Shown here in pieces: positions 1 to 6,487 of a stretch of 6,714 nt of DNA (position 1 is its first letter; each line of letters opens with the position of its first letter). Below the pieces are notes generated by a model, which worked only from the letters and a program-made list of their open reading frames with translations, made no database searches and was not told the DNA's origin. The stretch is taken from assembly GCA_002470695.1 (NCBI GenBank), contig DKNM01000045.1, forward strand, positions 1 through 6,714, written 5' to 3'. The translations under genes and the position numbers were made by a program. Source of the DNA: Candidatus Neomicrothrix sp. UBA7388. GTDB lineage: Bacteria > Actinomycetota > Acidimicrobiia > Acidimicrobiales > Poriferisodalaceae.

Positions 1-711
1 ACATTGCTCGGCCAGACTCAGCAGCTCCTCCATCAGGTGGATAAATGCGACTTTGCGAGCGAAGGACGTTTGTGTTGCTGTGTATAGTCGGGCGTGTACA
101 ACAGAGGTTGTTGCCGATTCAGGCTGGACGAAAAGGCGCAGTTTATCTGGCGTTTCTGTTCCGCCCAGATCGAGCATCAAGCCGTTGGTTTGTATCTGAA
201 CAGAGTCTGCTTGAGCCGCGATGACGGGAGCCAATGACTGCCGGGCTTGCATTATCGTTCTTAAGGCGACATCCGCAGCCATTGCCGCAGGAGTGCTACG
301 CAGATTGGTCGAGGGAAGCCGCGTCGGTGGCTGATAGCCATTTGAGGTCTGGGCCTCATCGCTCTTATCAAGCTTGACGAACACCAGTCCGTCAATTTCC
401 ACACATGGATATTGGCGGACGCAGGCTGTGCTTGGTGTGGCGTTGCGATGGGCAGGAACAAACAGACAGCGTCCAGAACCCGTCTCGTATTTCCAGCCGT
501 GATACTGGCACTTGAGTTGGTCTCCAGTATTTACACCCAAACTCAAGCGTAAGCCGCGGTGTGGGCATCGGTTTTCCCAGGCATTTACCGCTCCGCTGTC
601 GTCACGCCAAAGAGCTAGTTCTTGCCCGAGTAGTTGCGCTTGGTAAACATGGCGCAATGGAAGGTCTTCGGAACAGGCGACGGCCTGCCAGCCTTGGTTA
701 AAAAAATCCAT
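1..711 (-). CDS. ndmD: NdmD-like Rieske-domain reductase (N-terminal 237 residues, truncated by window edge)
   Basis: The reading frame is open from an ATG at 711 to the left edge, so only the N-terminal 237 residues are seen. Residues 1-115 form a Rieske [2Fe-2S] domain with C49-x-H51 and C68-x2-H71 (CPHRG and CQYHGW). Residues about 120-237 lack any iron-binding His motif but contain LRLFVQPESATTSVVHARLY (191-210), which resembles the C-terminal half of Rieske oxygenase catalytic domains. Known NdmD is about 590 residues: an extra N-terminal Rieske domain, then flavin, NADH and plant-type ferredoxin domains. The reductase part would lie beyond the window. By family precedent it is a cytoplasmic NADH-dependent electron donor to the N-demethylases. 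An AGGAG (719-723) stands 7 nt before the ATG. The ndmC-like stop is only 20 nt upstream, so the two genes are probably co-translated. A stand-alone Rieske ferredoxin is the alternative, but the long tail argues against it. Confidence 0.8.
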   Translation of the reverse strand, partial: MDFFNQGWQAVACSEDLPLRHVYQAQLLGQELALWRDDSGAVNAWENRCPHRGLRLSLGVNTGDQLKCQYHGWKYETGSGRCLFVPAHRNATPSTACVRQYPCVEIDGLVFVKLDKSDEAQTSNGYQPPTRLPSTNLRSTPAAMAADVALRTIMQARQSLAPVIAAQADSVQIQTNGLMLDLGGTETPDKLRLFVQPESATTSVVHARLYTATQTSFARKVAFIHLMEELLSLAEQC

Positions 712-731
712 ATTCAGACTCCTGTGGGGCT

Positions 732-1586
732 TCAGCGGGCTGTTCCAAACGTTACGTTGCGCGCCTTGATCCAGCGGCGGTAGGCGCTCGAAAGAGCGTC
801 CGCACGGACCGGTGTTTCGTACTTCGGATCAAGGGGGAGGCCTTTTGGAACCTGGTTGAGCAAGATCATCAGGTCCTGCCCGAATATCCGCTGCTGGAAG
901 TCTCTGAGTTGCTTGTCAGTGTTAACGTCGTCCAGGTAGCACATGATCGTATGTGCGATGCAGCTCTCTTCATCCACGGGTTGAATGAACAGGCCAAGGA
1001 CGTCCAGCCGGTTTGGGTCTACTACACAGGTTTTGTAGAGGATGGCGATGAAAGGACGCGCGATTCTGTACACGTATTGCATGTCCACAGGTTCGCTGGC
1101 AGCAGCTGATCCCTTCGGCTGGGTAAACCGACAGTTCACTGCATGTACTTCATCTACCTCTTCGTGGATCTCGACATCGTAGGCTGTAACTTCGGTCAGA
1201 GGCTCAGCGCCAAGAATGTCCGTATGAACGAAGGGGAAGTGCGCCATGTCTAGGAAGTTTTCTACTACCCGTAGTCCGGAGGTCGCGATACGAATTGCAC
1301 CTGCGCTGATCACCCTTCGGTCGTGTTCCTTGAACTCAGGGATATCTGGGACATCACGCGGATTCTCAGATAGTGATACCCAAAGCAAGCCGTACGTTAT
1401 CTTGGTCAATAGCAGTGGCAGGTCACTATCTTCCGTTCGCGCGATCAGGTGATCGTTCGTGAGGGTGTAACGGATTTCTTTGCCCAACACACGGGTGCTG
1501 TACTGTTTGCCCACGACGGTTTCTGCAACTGCCGCAATGGGATGCCAGTCATTTAATAGGAAGCTGTTTTCTTTATGCATGTTCAT
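732..1586 (-). CDS. ndmC: NdmC-like N-demethylase oxygenase subunit lacking the Rieske cluster site
   Basis: This 284-residue protein is a Rieske-type non-haem iron oxygenase without a usable Rieske centre. Residues 12-72 keep the opening of a Rieske domain (LNDWHPIAA) and its closing strand (YGLLWVSL, 65-72), but the CxH and CxxH cysteine/histidine pairs are absent. The catalytic domain is intact: D113-x2-H116-x4-H121 within ENFLDMAHFPFVH, with D238 as the likely third iron ligand. NdmC of P. putida CBB5, an N7-demethylase of 7-methylxanthine about 280 residues long, has the same architecture and borrows electrons from the Rieske domain of NdmD. Here the ndmD-like gene follows after 20 nt. 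The substrate is inferred, not shown. The start is uncertain: the first ATG (1586) has AGG only 1 nt away, whereas the in-frame ATG at 1580 has it at 7 nt and may be the real start. In CBB5 NdmC needs a GST-like partner, NdmE; none is seen in this window. Confidence 0.8.
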   Translation of the reverse strand: MNMHKENSFLLNDWHPIAAVAETVVGKQYSTRVLGKEIRYTLTNDHLIARTEDSDLPLLLTKITYGLLWVSLSENPRDVPDIPEFKEHDRRVISAGAIRIATSGLRVVENFLDMAHFPFVHTDILGAEPLTEVTAYDVEIHEEVDEVHAVNCRFTQPKGSAAASEPVDMQYVYRIARPFIAILYKTCVVDPNRLDVLGLFIQPVDEESCIAHTIMCYLDDVNTDKQLRDFQQRIFGQDLMILLNQVPKGLPLDPKYETPVRADALSSAYRRWIKARNVTFGTAR

Positions 1587-1596
1587 GCCTATTGAT

Positions 1597-1626
1597 AGCC
1601 CGGCGCTGCGACCGTTGCGCCGGGCT
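1597..1626 (-). other. GC-rich intergenic stem-loop between the TIM-barrel gene and the ndmC-like gene
   Basis: Perfect 10-bp inverted repeat AGCCCGGCGC / GCGCCGGGCT (1597-1606 and 1617-1626) with a 10-nt loop. It begins 10 nt after the TIM-barrel stop codon and ends 10 nt before the first ndmC ATG. No U-run follows it on the minus strand, so a full intrinsic terminator is unlikely. A role in mRNA stability, processing or partial attenuation that adjusts relative expression inside the operon is possible but inferred. It lies close to the ribosome-binding region of the ndmC-like gene. Confidence 0.6.
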
Positions 1627-1636
1627 CTGAAAGGTA

Positions 1637-2719
1637 TTACCCGCGGTACTGATTTATGAATTCGGCCGTCGACATGCTGCGTCGGGCCTCGTGGACTGCA
1701 GCGCGCTCTGCGTACAGTTCGCGGATATAGCTGGCATATGCGCAGCTGTCGGCAAACATGTTGTACTTCCAGCCCAGTCCGTATGCGTTGAGGTTGATGT
1801 TGTCAACGGTCATCAGCGATATGTTGGTGTCGTCGTTCTGCAGGTAGGCGTCGATAACTTTGCGAGTCACTTCCTTAGTGCAGGCGAGTTTGTGTGCATG
1901 CCACATGTCGGTGTGCCATTCGCCTTCGGCAGGGCGGCGGAATGGGTACTGAATGGAGCGGCCTGGGCGGTCGATACCTTTCGCATCCCATGGGCCAGTT
2001 TCGAATCCCCACCAATTTAGAGGGCCGTTAGGGGCTGCAGGGCGCATTTGGGCCCAGTGCACTAGATTGCGGTTCAGCCAGTCATCCGCGTAGCTGTCGT
2101 CATTGAATGGGTCGAGTTTGGCAATGGCTTCGTTATCTCCGCGCATTTGCGACACGGCGTGTTCCACCTCATTCTCGATCTTGAAAATGCAATGGCTGTA
2201 ATCGATTGCTACGTTGAATTTTACGCCCCGGGATTCAACTAGATCTGCGACCTGTGCGACGCGGCGATAGTCTTCCGACCACATGTCAACGTGATTCTCG
2301 AAAGTAATGATCACGCCTGCTTTCTCGGCATGCTCATAGGCTTTGAGGTAGCACTCCGCAACTTCTTCGTTGGTCACGTAGTGGCGATCCTTGTGTTTCG
2401 CCCAGATCATGAAGTTGTGGTAGCGGCCGCCTACCTCGGCAGTGAGGTCGATGTTCTGGTTGATCAGGTGATCATCTAGACCGAGGGTGTACAGGCCACT
2501 GCCCGATAGCACCGGCAGGTTGTAAAGCTGACTGCCTTTGATGTACTCATCAAGCTCTTGATGGTCATTTGGAATGCGGTCAATGAAGTCAAACACCTCT
2601 GCTTCTTTGACCAGCTTGAACTGCTCAAGAATCGGCAACTCAGTAAGGGATACAGGGTTCTCTTTTGAGGACGCCTGAATGCCGAGACCGGCACAGCCCA
2701 GTTTAAACATCTTCTTCAT
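1637..2719 (-). CDS. xylose-isomerase-like TIM-barrel protein, substrate unknown
   Basis: A 360-residue protein with the look of the sugar phosphate isomerase/epimerase (AP endonuclease 2, xylose-isomerase-like TIM barrel) superfamily. Candidate metal ligands at strand ends are E141 (ITFENH), D173 and H176 (AIDYSH), one of H221, H269, H274 or H276, and D306 (LMTVDN), where the family usually has Glu. The region 212-276 is rich in Trp, Pro and Gly and longer than in small members such as hydroxypyruvate isomerase (about 260 residues). No signal peptide is convincing, so a cytoplasmic enzyme is expected. An AAGGAG (2726-2731) lies 6 nt before the ATG. The gene sits in the same operon between the ndmB-like and ndmC-like genes, 55 bp after the former, so it probably acts on the same substrate, a product of it, or assists the demethylases. 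I do not recognise a characterised orthologue, and the exact reaction cannot be given. Confidence 0.75.
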   Translation of the reverse strand: MKKMFKLGCAGLGIQASSKENPVSLTELPILEQFKLVKEAEVFDFIDRIPNDHQELDEYIKGSQLYNLPVLSGSGLYTLGLDDHLINQNIDLTAEVGGRYHNFMIWAKHKDRHYVTNEEVAECYLKAYEHAEKAGVIITFENHVDMWSEDYRRVAQVADLVESRGVKFNVAIDYSHCIFKIENEVEHAVSQMRGDNEAIAKLDPFNDDSYADDWLNRNLVHWAQMRPAAPNGPLNWWGFETGPWDAKGIDRPGRSIQYPFRRPAEGEWHTDMWHAHKLACTKEVTRKVIDAYLQNDDTNISLMTVDNINLNAYGLGWKYNMFADSCAYASYIRELYAERAAVHEARRSMSTAEFINQYRG

Positions 2720-2774
2720 CTACTGCTCCTTTCCGAATTTTTTGCTGTAAGGGCCCTAGCCCCATGATGTGCTG

Positions 2775-3842
2775 CTAGCGCTCTTCGATTACTTCAGTGA
2801 GGAGGGATGCTTTGAACTCTTCGTAACCGCCCAAGGCCGCTTGAGAAAGCTCCCGGTGCCACTTGCGGTACTGGATTGAAATTTTGTCGGTGCTGACAGA
2901 GAGTTCGCTGCTATCCAGTTCGATCGGCCACTGGGACTGAATAACGGGGCGGTCTTCTTCAAGGACGAGCTTCTGGAAGGCCAGATGGACGTGGTCAGGC
3001 TGGTTGTCTTCAGTGCGTACGATGACCATGAAGTTACGACAGGTCTTTTCGTCTACCGGGCTGGCCGTAGTCCAGAGGATGAACTTGGAGTCGTCTTTCC
3101 ACAGCTTGATTTCCAGGTTCACCGTGTAGGGCATCGAGCAGCGATAGGTGAAGTCACCCATCGGGGCCTCTTCCGGCAAGTTTTTGTACATCTCTCGCGG
3201 TGGCGCCAACTGAAAACGTAGTTCGCCGTTGGTGCGATCAACGTTGACAGTAGGGTGAGTCGCAAAGAAGGGGTCGTACAGGGTGCCCGGGTGCACGAAG
3301 GCAAAATGGGAAAAGTCGGTGAAGTTTTCCCAGCGCCGCTCGGCAGACGTTTCCCATAGGTAAGAGTCTGCGACGATCACCTTCATGCCTGGGGTATCCC
3401 AGTCCCCAAGGTATGGAATTTCCGTGCAGTTAAACGAACTGTCCAGGCGCACCCAGACAATGCCGTAGCGCACTTCACAGTCGTACTTCGAGATCTTGGC
3501 TCGGGCGGGAATCGGACGGTCGGGGCAGGCCGGAATTAGCTTTACTTCGCCGGTTTCGTCATAACGCCAGCCGTGATACGGGCATTGCAGCGTGTCTTTG
3601 CCCTCATGCTTGCATACGCTGCCGAGCGACAGGCGCGCAGACCGATGCACACAGCGATCATCCGCGGCGACCATCTGTCCATCCAGGCGGGCCAATACCA
3701 ACTGCTCTCCCAGCAACTTTACCGACATCGGGCCGTGACCGGAGGCGTTGGCTCGTTCGAACTCGCTGAGGGTACACACTGGGTGCCAAAAGTGGCGCAG
3801 ATAGCCCTGATGCTCGATCAGGGGCTTCCATTGAGCGGACAT
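2775..3842 (-). CDS. ndmB: NdmB-like Rieske non-haem iron N-demethylase
   Basis: Rieske oxygenase with an N-terminal [2Fe-2S] domain (C64-x-H66 and C87-x2-H90, with a 20-residue gap as I recall for NdmB) and a catalytic domain with D176-x2-H179-x4-H184 in ENFTDFSHFAFVH. D297 is the probable third iron ligand. From memory it matches NdmB of P. putida CBB5 closely (for example ERANASGHGPM and FILWTTASPVD). NdmB is the methylxanthine N3-demethylase that converts theobromine to 7-methylxanthine and formaldehyde using electrons from NdmD. The start at 3842 is chosen because GAGGA (revcomp of 3848-3852) lies 5 nt upstream and the resulting 355 residues and N-terminus (MSAQWKPLIE) fit NdmB. The upstream ATG at 3863 has no ribosome-binding site. 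It is the first gene of the operon and lies divergent from a LysR gene. NdmA-like N1 specificity cannot be excluded by eye but the match to NdmB seems better. Confidence 0.88.
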   Translation of the reverse strand: MSAQWKPLIEHQGYLRHFWHPVCTLSEFERANASGHGPMSVKLLGEQLVLARLDGQMVAADDRCVHRSARLSLGSVCKHEGKDTLQCPYHGWRYDETGEVKLIPACPDRPIPARAKISKYDCEVRYGIVWVRLDSSFNCTEIPYLGDWDTPGMKVIVADSYLWETSAERRWENFTDFSHFAFVHPGTLYDPFFATHPTVNVDRTNGELRFQLAPPREMYKNLPEEAPMGDFTYRCSMPYTVNLEIKLWKDDSKFILWTTASPVDEKTCRNFMVIVRTEDNQPDHVHLAFQKLVLEEDRPVIQSQWPIELDSSELSVSTDKISIQYRKWHRELSQAALGGYEEFKASLLTEVIEER

Positions 3843-3881
3843 TTCGATCCTCGCTATTACCATTGGTTATCTAGAAATTGC

Positions 3882-3897
3882 ATCTGGTATACCAGAT
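3882..3897. promoter_or_regulatory. perfect 16-bp palindrome, candidate operator upstream of ndmB
   Basis: ATCTGGTATACCAGAT is a perfect dyad centred at 3889.5, with 39 nt between it and the ndmB start codon. A weak minus-strand promoter can be drawn around it: GATAAC (revcomp of 3866-3871) as -10 and CTGGTA (revcomp of 3890-3895) as a poor -35. That would put the palindrome over the -35 region, as expected for an activation site of a LysR regulator or for a repressor operator. The core TGGTATACCA also resembles operators of FadR-type GntR regulators. Which protein binds is inference. Confidence 0.6.
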
Positions 3898-3909
3898 TGG
3901 TAGTCTGAA

Positions 3910-3932
3910 AAGCATTAAGCGTGCCAATGCTT
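3910..3932. promoter_or_regulatory. candidate LysR-type box (T-N11-A inverted repeat)
   Basis: AAGCATT-N9-AATGCTT is a 7-bp inverted repeat containing the T-N11-A signature of LysR-family binding sites. It is centred at 3921, 31.5 bp (about three helical turns) from the centre of the 3882-3897 palindrome. If transcription of the ndmB-like gene starts near 3859, the box is centred near -62, the usual place for a LysR recognition site. The divergent LysR gene at 4114 makes it the natural ligand. The start site is estimated from a weak -10 and is not certain. Confidence 0.55.
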
Positions 3933-3964
3933 ATGTCTCGGTAGGGGCACCGCTGCGCATCTCT

Positions 3965-3982
3965 CTCCCTTTAAAGAGGGAG
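3965..3982. repeat. small inverted repeat in the LysR-gene leader
   Basis: CTCCCT (3965-3970) and AGGGAG (3977-3982) are separated by TTAAAG. The repeat lies about 130 bp before the LysR start codon. It could be a hairpin in the leader RNA or a second protein site. No clear sigma-70 promoter for the LysR gene could be picked out between 3983 and 4100. Confidence 0.35.
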
Positions 3983-4113
3983 CGGGTTTGCTAGGGCCGA
4001 TTGCATTGCTGTCATGGACTGGTTTTGTGCGCCATCTAGGTGCGTGCGGCCGGTTTCTGTATCGAGGTGGTGCAGGGTGTGAGCCGGAAACGATGGGCGT
4101 GAGGGACGTGTGA

Positions 4114-5061
4114 ATGGTCAGGCGGTTACGGTTTCACTCAGTGTCAGTTACCTATTTCGACATGGTGCATAACTGCGGCTCAATCCGAGAGGCGGCAAGG
4201 CGCTTGAGTGTCGCGTCGTCAGCGGTAAACCGCCAGATCCTAAAGCTGGAGGAGGATGTTGGCGCTCCGTTGTTTGATCGTCTGCCATCCGGGCTGAAGC
4301 TGACCCCTGCTGGCGAGTTGTTTGCGCGCCACATAGGTGTTGTGCTTCACGATGTGACGCGCTTGCGCTCCGAGCTTGAGGCGATGGAGGGGGTGCGCAG
4401 CGGCCATGTCGAGTTAATCGCAGCAGAAACTCTAGCGGTGGACTTCTTGCCCACGGTGTTGGCGAAAATGCGCGACTTATATCCTCGGGTTTCAATAGGG
4501 GTGTCGATATCGGGATCTCAGGATATTCCGCACGCAGTCGTCTCTGGTCGTGCCGATCTGGGGTTGGCGTTTGCGCTGCCAAAGCATGAACAACTCAGAC
4601 AGTTGGCGCTCGGTCACTTTCGCTTGGCTGCGATAGTGCCACCAGAGCATCCGCTGGCGGGTAGGGCTCAGGTGAGTTTTGGGGCGTGCGCAGAACACGA
4701 CCTGATTCTGAGTAAACCGGAAATCTCGACCAGGCAGCGCCTCGCGCCGCTGCTCAATGCCGGGAGTTTTTCGGGGAAGGCTCGGTTGGAGTCTGGCTCA
4801 CTGGAACTCGCTAAGCAAATGGTCTTGCGCGGCCTGGGGATAGCGTTTCAAACGGGTTTTGGTATCGAGACTCAAATAGCAAAGGGTGAATTGGAGATGC
4901 TGCCGCTCTCGGATAATGGGGGCATCGTCTGTGACCTGGGGTTGTATATGCACAGCGGCCGCTATCTGCCGGCGGCGGTTGATGCGTTTGCCAGAATTTT
5001 GACTGACGAGATACTGAGTCGCGAACGCGACGAAGTCAGGCAGTTCGGTGCTCTTGGGTAG
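4114..5061 (+). CDS. LysR-family transcriptional regulator
   Basis: A 315-residue protein of normal LysR length. Residues about 9-68 form the winged helix-turn-helix: YFDMVHNCGSIREAARRL, then SSAVNRQILKLEEDVG and LFDRLPSGLKLTPAGE, the standard LysR pattern. Residues about 70-90 form the linker helix and 95-300 the two-lobed periplasmic-binding-protein-like effector domain. A GAGGG at 4101-4105 sits 8 nt before the ATG. The gene is divergent from the ndmB-like gene with 271 bp between start codons, the typical layout for a LysR activator and its target. The effector is probably the demethylase substrate or an intermediate, and the binding-protein gene downstream may also be a target; both are inference. 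I do not recognise it as a named regulator. Confidence 0.93.
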   Translation: MVRRLRFHSVSVTYFDMVHNCGSIREAARRLSVASSAVNRQILKLEEDVGAPLFDRLPSGLKLTPAGELFARHIGVVLHDVTRLRSELEAMEGVRSGHVELIAAETLAVDFLPTVLAKMRDLYPRVSIGVSISGSQDIPHAVVSGRADLGLAFALPKHEQLRQLALGHFRLAAIVPPEHPLAGRAQVSFGACAEHDLILSKPEISTRQRLAPLLNAGSFSGKARLESGSLELAKQMVLRGLGIAFQTGFGIETQIAKGELEMLPLSDNGGIVCDLGLYMHSGRYLPAAVDAFARILTDEILSRERDEVRQFGALG

Positions 5062-5401
5062 CGCTGCCAAAAAGGCATCAGGCTTGGCGATATTTGATGC
5101 TATTCCTAAGCCGATTGAGTGCGTAACACTGGGCTCGGAAATCAGGAGATGGTCTCGGATCGCTCCGGCTTTTGGCTCGTACAGATCCTATCTGGCGATA
5201 CAAACAGCGTGCTGTGTGAAGTACCTTGCACCTTTTTGCAACATCAGCGCGACCAGTCATTCAACAAGTTTGTGAGCGCTAGGTGCTGTTGGCTGTGAGA
5301 GGTCTGAGCCGCTCCTGATTGCCTACTTGGGCTGGACTGTTTATGCGATCGGTCAGTCCTTCAGTGTTCAGAGCCGATATTTAATCAGGAGTAGCAGACG
5401 T
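5062..5401. other. 340-bp non-coding stretch before the binding-protein gene
   Basis: No convincing gene. It holds a short TGCC-AAAAA-GGCA repeat just after the LysR stop (5065-5077), too weak to call a terminator. It also holds an inverted repeat TTGCA-N6-TGCAA (5226-5230 and 5237-5241), and a TATC-N4-GATA dyad (5189-5200) that contains the six-base half-site ATCTGG also seen in the operator-like palindrome at 3882. These may be regulator sites for the gene at 5402. No strong -35/-10 pair is evident, so the promoter is not located. The length suggests that the binding-protein gene has its own promoter. Confidence 0.5.
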
Positions 5402-6487
5402 ATGCGCGCGGTCGAGTTCAAGCGGGTGTTTTTCAGTGTGTTCGGCGGGTTAGGCCTGACGGCAGCGATGAGTGTTAGCGCTGCCGACCCACTTAAAGTT
5501 GGCTTTGTCTACACAGGGCCCGTTGGAGACCATGGCTGGACATATCAGCACGATCAGGGGCGAAAGGGACTTGAGCAGGCTCTGGGTGACAAGGTTAAGA
5601 CGATGTACGTCGAAAACGTTGCAGATGGGGCTGATTCTGAACGTGTTGTCCGAAACATGGCGCAGGGGGGATACGACCTGATCTTCGGTACCTCCTTCGG
5701 ATACATGAACTCAATGGCCAGTGTTTCTCGACAGTTCCCCGACGTGACCTTTGAGCATGCCACCGGCTATAAACGCAGTGACAATCTCGGGACATACCTC
5801 TCTGGCTCGTACGAGGGGCGCTATGTCGCTGGATACCTCGCTGCGAAGATGACAAAGAGTAATATTGTTGGCTACGTTGCCTCCTTTCCTATCCCTGAGG
5901 TGATTCGAGACATCAATGCAATTCAGCTTGCTTTGAATAAGTATAACCCGGGTGCGGTAGTGAAGGTCGTATGGATCAGCACTTGGTTCGATCCAGGCAA
6001 AGAGTCTGACGCTGCGAACGTACTGATTGACCAGGGTGCCGACGTTATCTTCCAGCACACCGCAAGCCCTGCGCCCATTCAAGCCGCTCAACGGAGAGGA
6101 GTGTACTCTGTCGGATATGCTTCCGACATGGGACGTTTCGGCCCTGACTCGGTAATCACCTCCATTGAGTACAACTGGGAACCCTTCTATGTTCATACAG
6201 CTCAAGCCGTATTGGATGGAGAGTGGGTCTCTGATGACTACTGGGGAGGTCTTGCGGATGACGCACTTAAGATGCCGATGAGCAGCATTGTTCCCGAGGC
6301 CTATCAAAATGAAGCGCAGGAAATCATCGCGTCTATCAAAGACGGCTCCTTCCATCCGTTCGACGGGCCAGTATTGGATCAGAAAGGAGAGATCAGAGTG
6401 CCGGCTGGTGTGAGTGCCAACAAAACGGATCTGGCTTCGATGGACTATTACGTTCAGGGAATTGCTGCAGAGTTCCCGCAGCGTTAA
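5402..6487 (+). CDS. BMP/PnrA-family periplasmic substrate-binding protein of an ABC importer
   Basis: A 361-residue protein with a signal peptide (Arg and Lys at 2-8, hydrophobic stretch about 9-23, cleavage likely after VSA at 27 or the next Ala), then a basic membrane protein (BMP) domain. The family signature GPVGDHGWTYQHDQGR (39-54) and FGTSFGYM (95-102) are clear. Family members such as PnrA bind purine nucleosides, and others serve nucleobase or related uptake, which fits a methylpurine operon next door; the ligand here is inferred. No lipobox cysteine is present, so it is probably a soluble periplasmic protein. The start at 5402 is preferred because AGGAG (5387-5391) lies 10 nt upstream and it gives a proper signal peptide. 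An in-frame ATG at 5327 would add 25 residues before that peptide. The permease and ATPase genes normally found alongside are not within this window. Confidence 0.9.
   Translation: MRAVEFKRVFFSVFGGLGLTAAMSVSAADPLKVGFVYTGPVGDHGWTYQHDQGRKGLEQALGDKVKTMYVENVADGADSERVVRNMAQGGYDLIFGTSFGYMNSMASVSRQFPDVTFEHATGYKRSDNLGTYLSGSYEGRYVAGYLAAKMTKSNIVGYVASFPIPEVIRDINAIQLALNKYNPGAVVKVVWISTWFDPGKESDAANVLIDQGADVIFQHTASPAPIQAAQRRGVYSVGYASDMGRFGPDSVITSIEYNWEPFYVHTAQAVLDGEWVSDDYWGGLADDALKMPMSSIVPEAYQNEAQEIIASIKDGSFHPFDGPVLDQKGEIRVPAGVSANKTDLASMDYYVQGIAAEFPQR

Noticed and set aside
2750..2757. AGGGCCCT palindrome between the ndmB-like and TIM-barrel genes
   Set aside because: Only 8 bp, no terminator-like context, and the gap is explained by the ribosome-binding site for the next gene.
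3573..3908. 111-residue open frame on the plus strand
   Set aside because: Antisense to the Rieske domain of the NdmB-like gene and running across its promoter region; no domain recognised.
4148..4582. 144-residue open frame on the minus strand
   Set aside because: Antisense to the LysR coding region, low-complexity Pro/Ser/Arg-rich sequence typical of a shadow frame.
5048..5275. 75-residue plus-strand frame overlapping the end of the LysR gene
   Set aside because: GTG start inside the LysR gene, no similarity recognised, and composition does not suggest coding.
5380..5385. TTTAAT as a -10 element for the binding-protein gene
   Set aside because: It lies 2 nt before the Shine-Dalgarno sequence, which would leave no room for the ribosome-binding site in the transcript, and no -35 partner is present.
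5711..6355. 214-residue open frame on the minus strand
   Set aside because: It lies wholly antisense to the well-supported BMP-family gene, has no recognisable domain, and the sense protein explains the conservation pattern.
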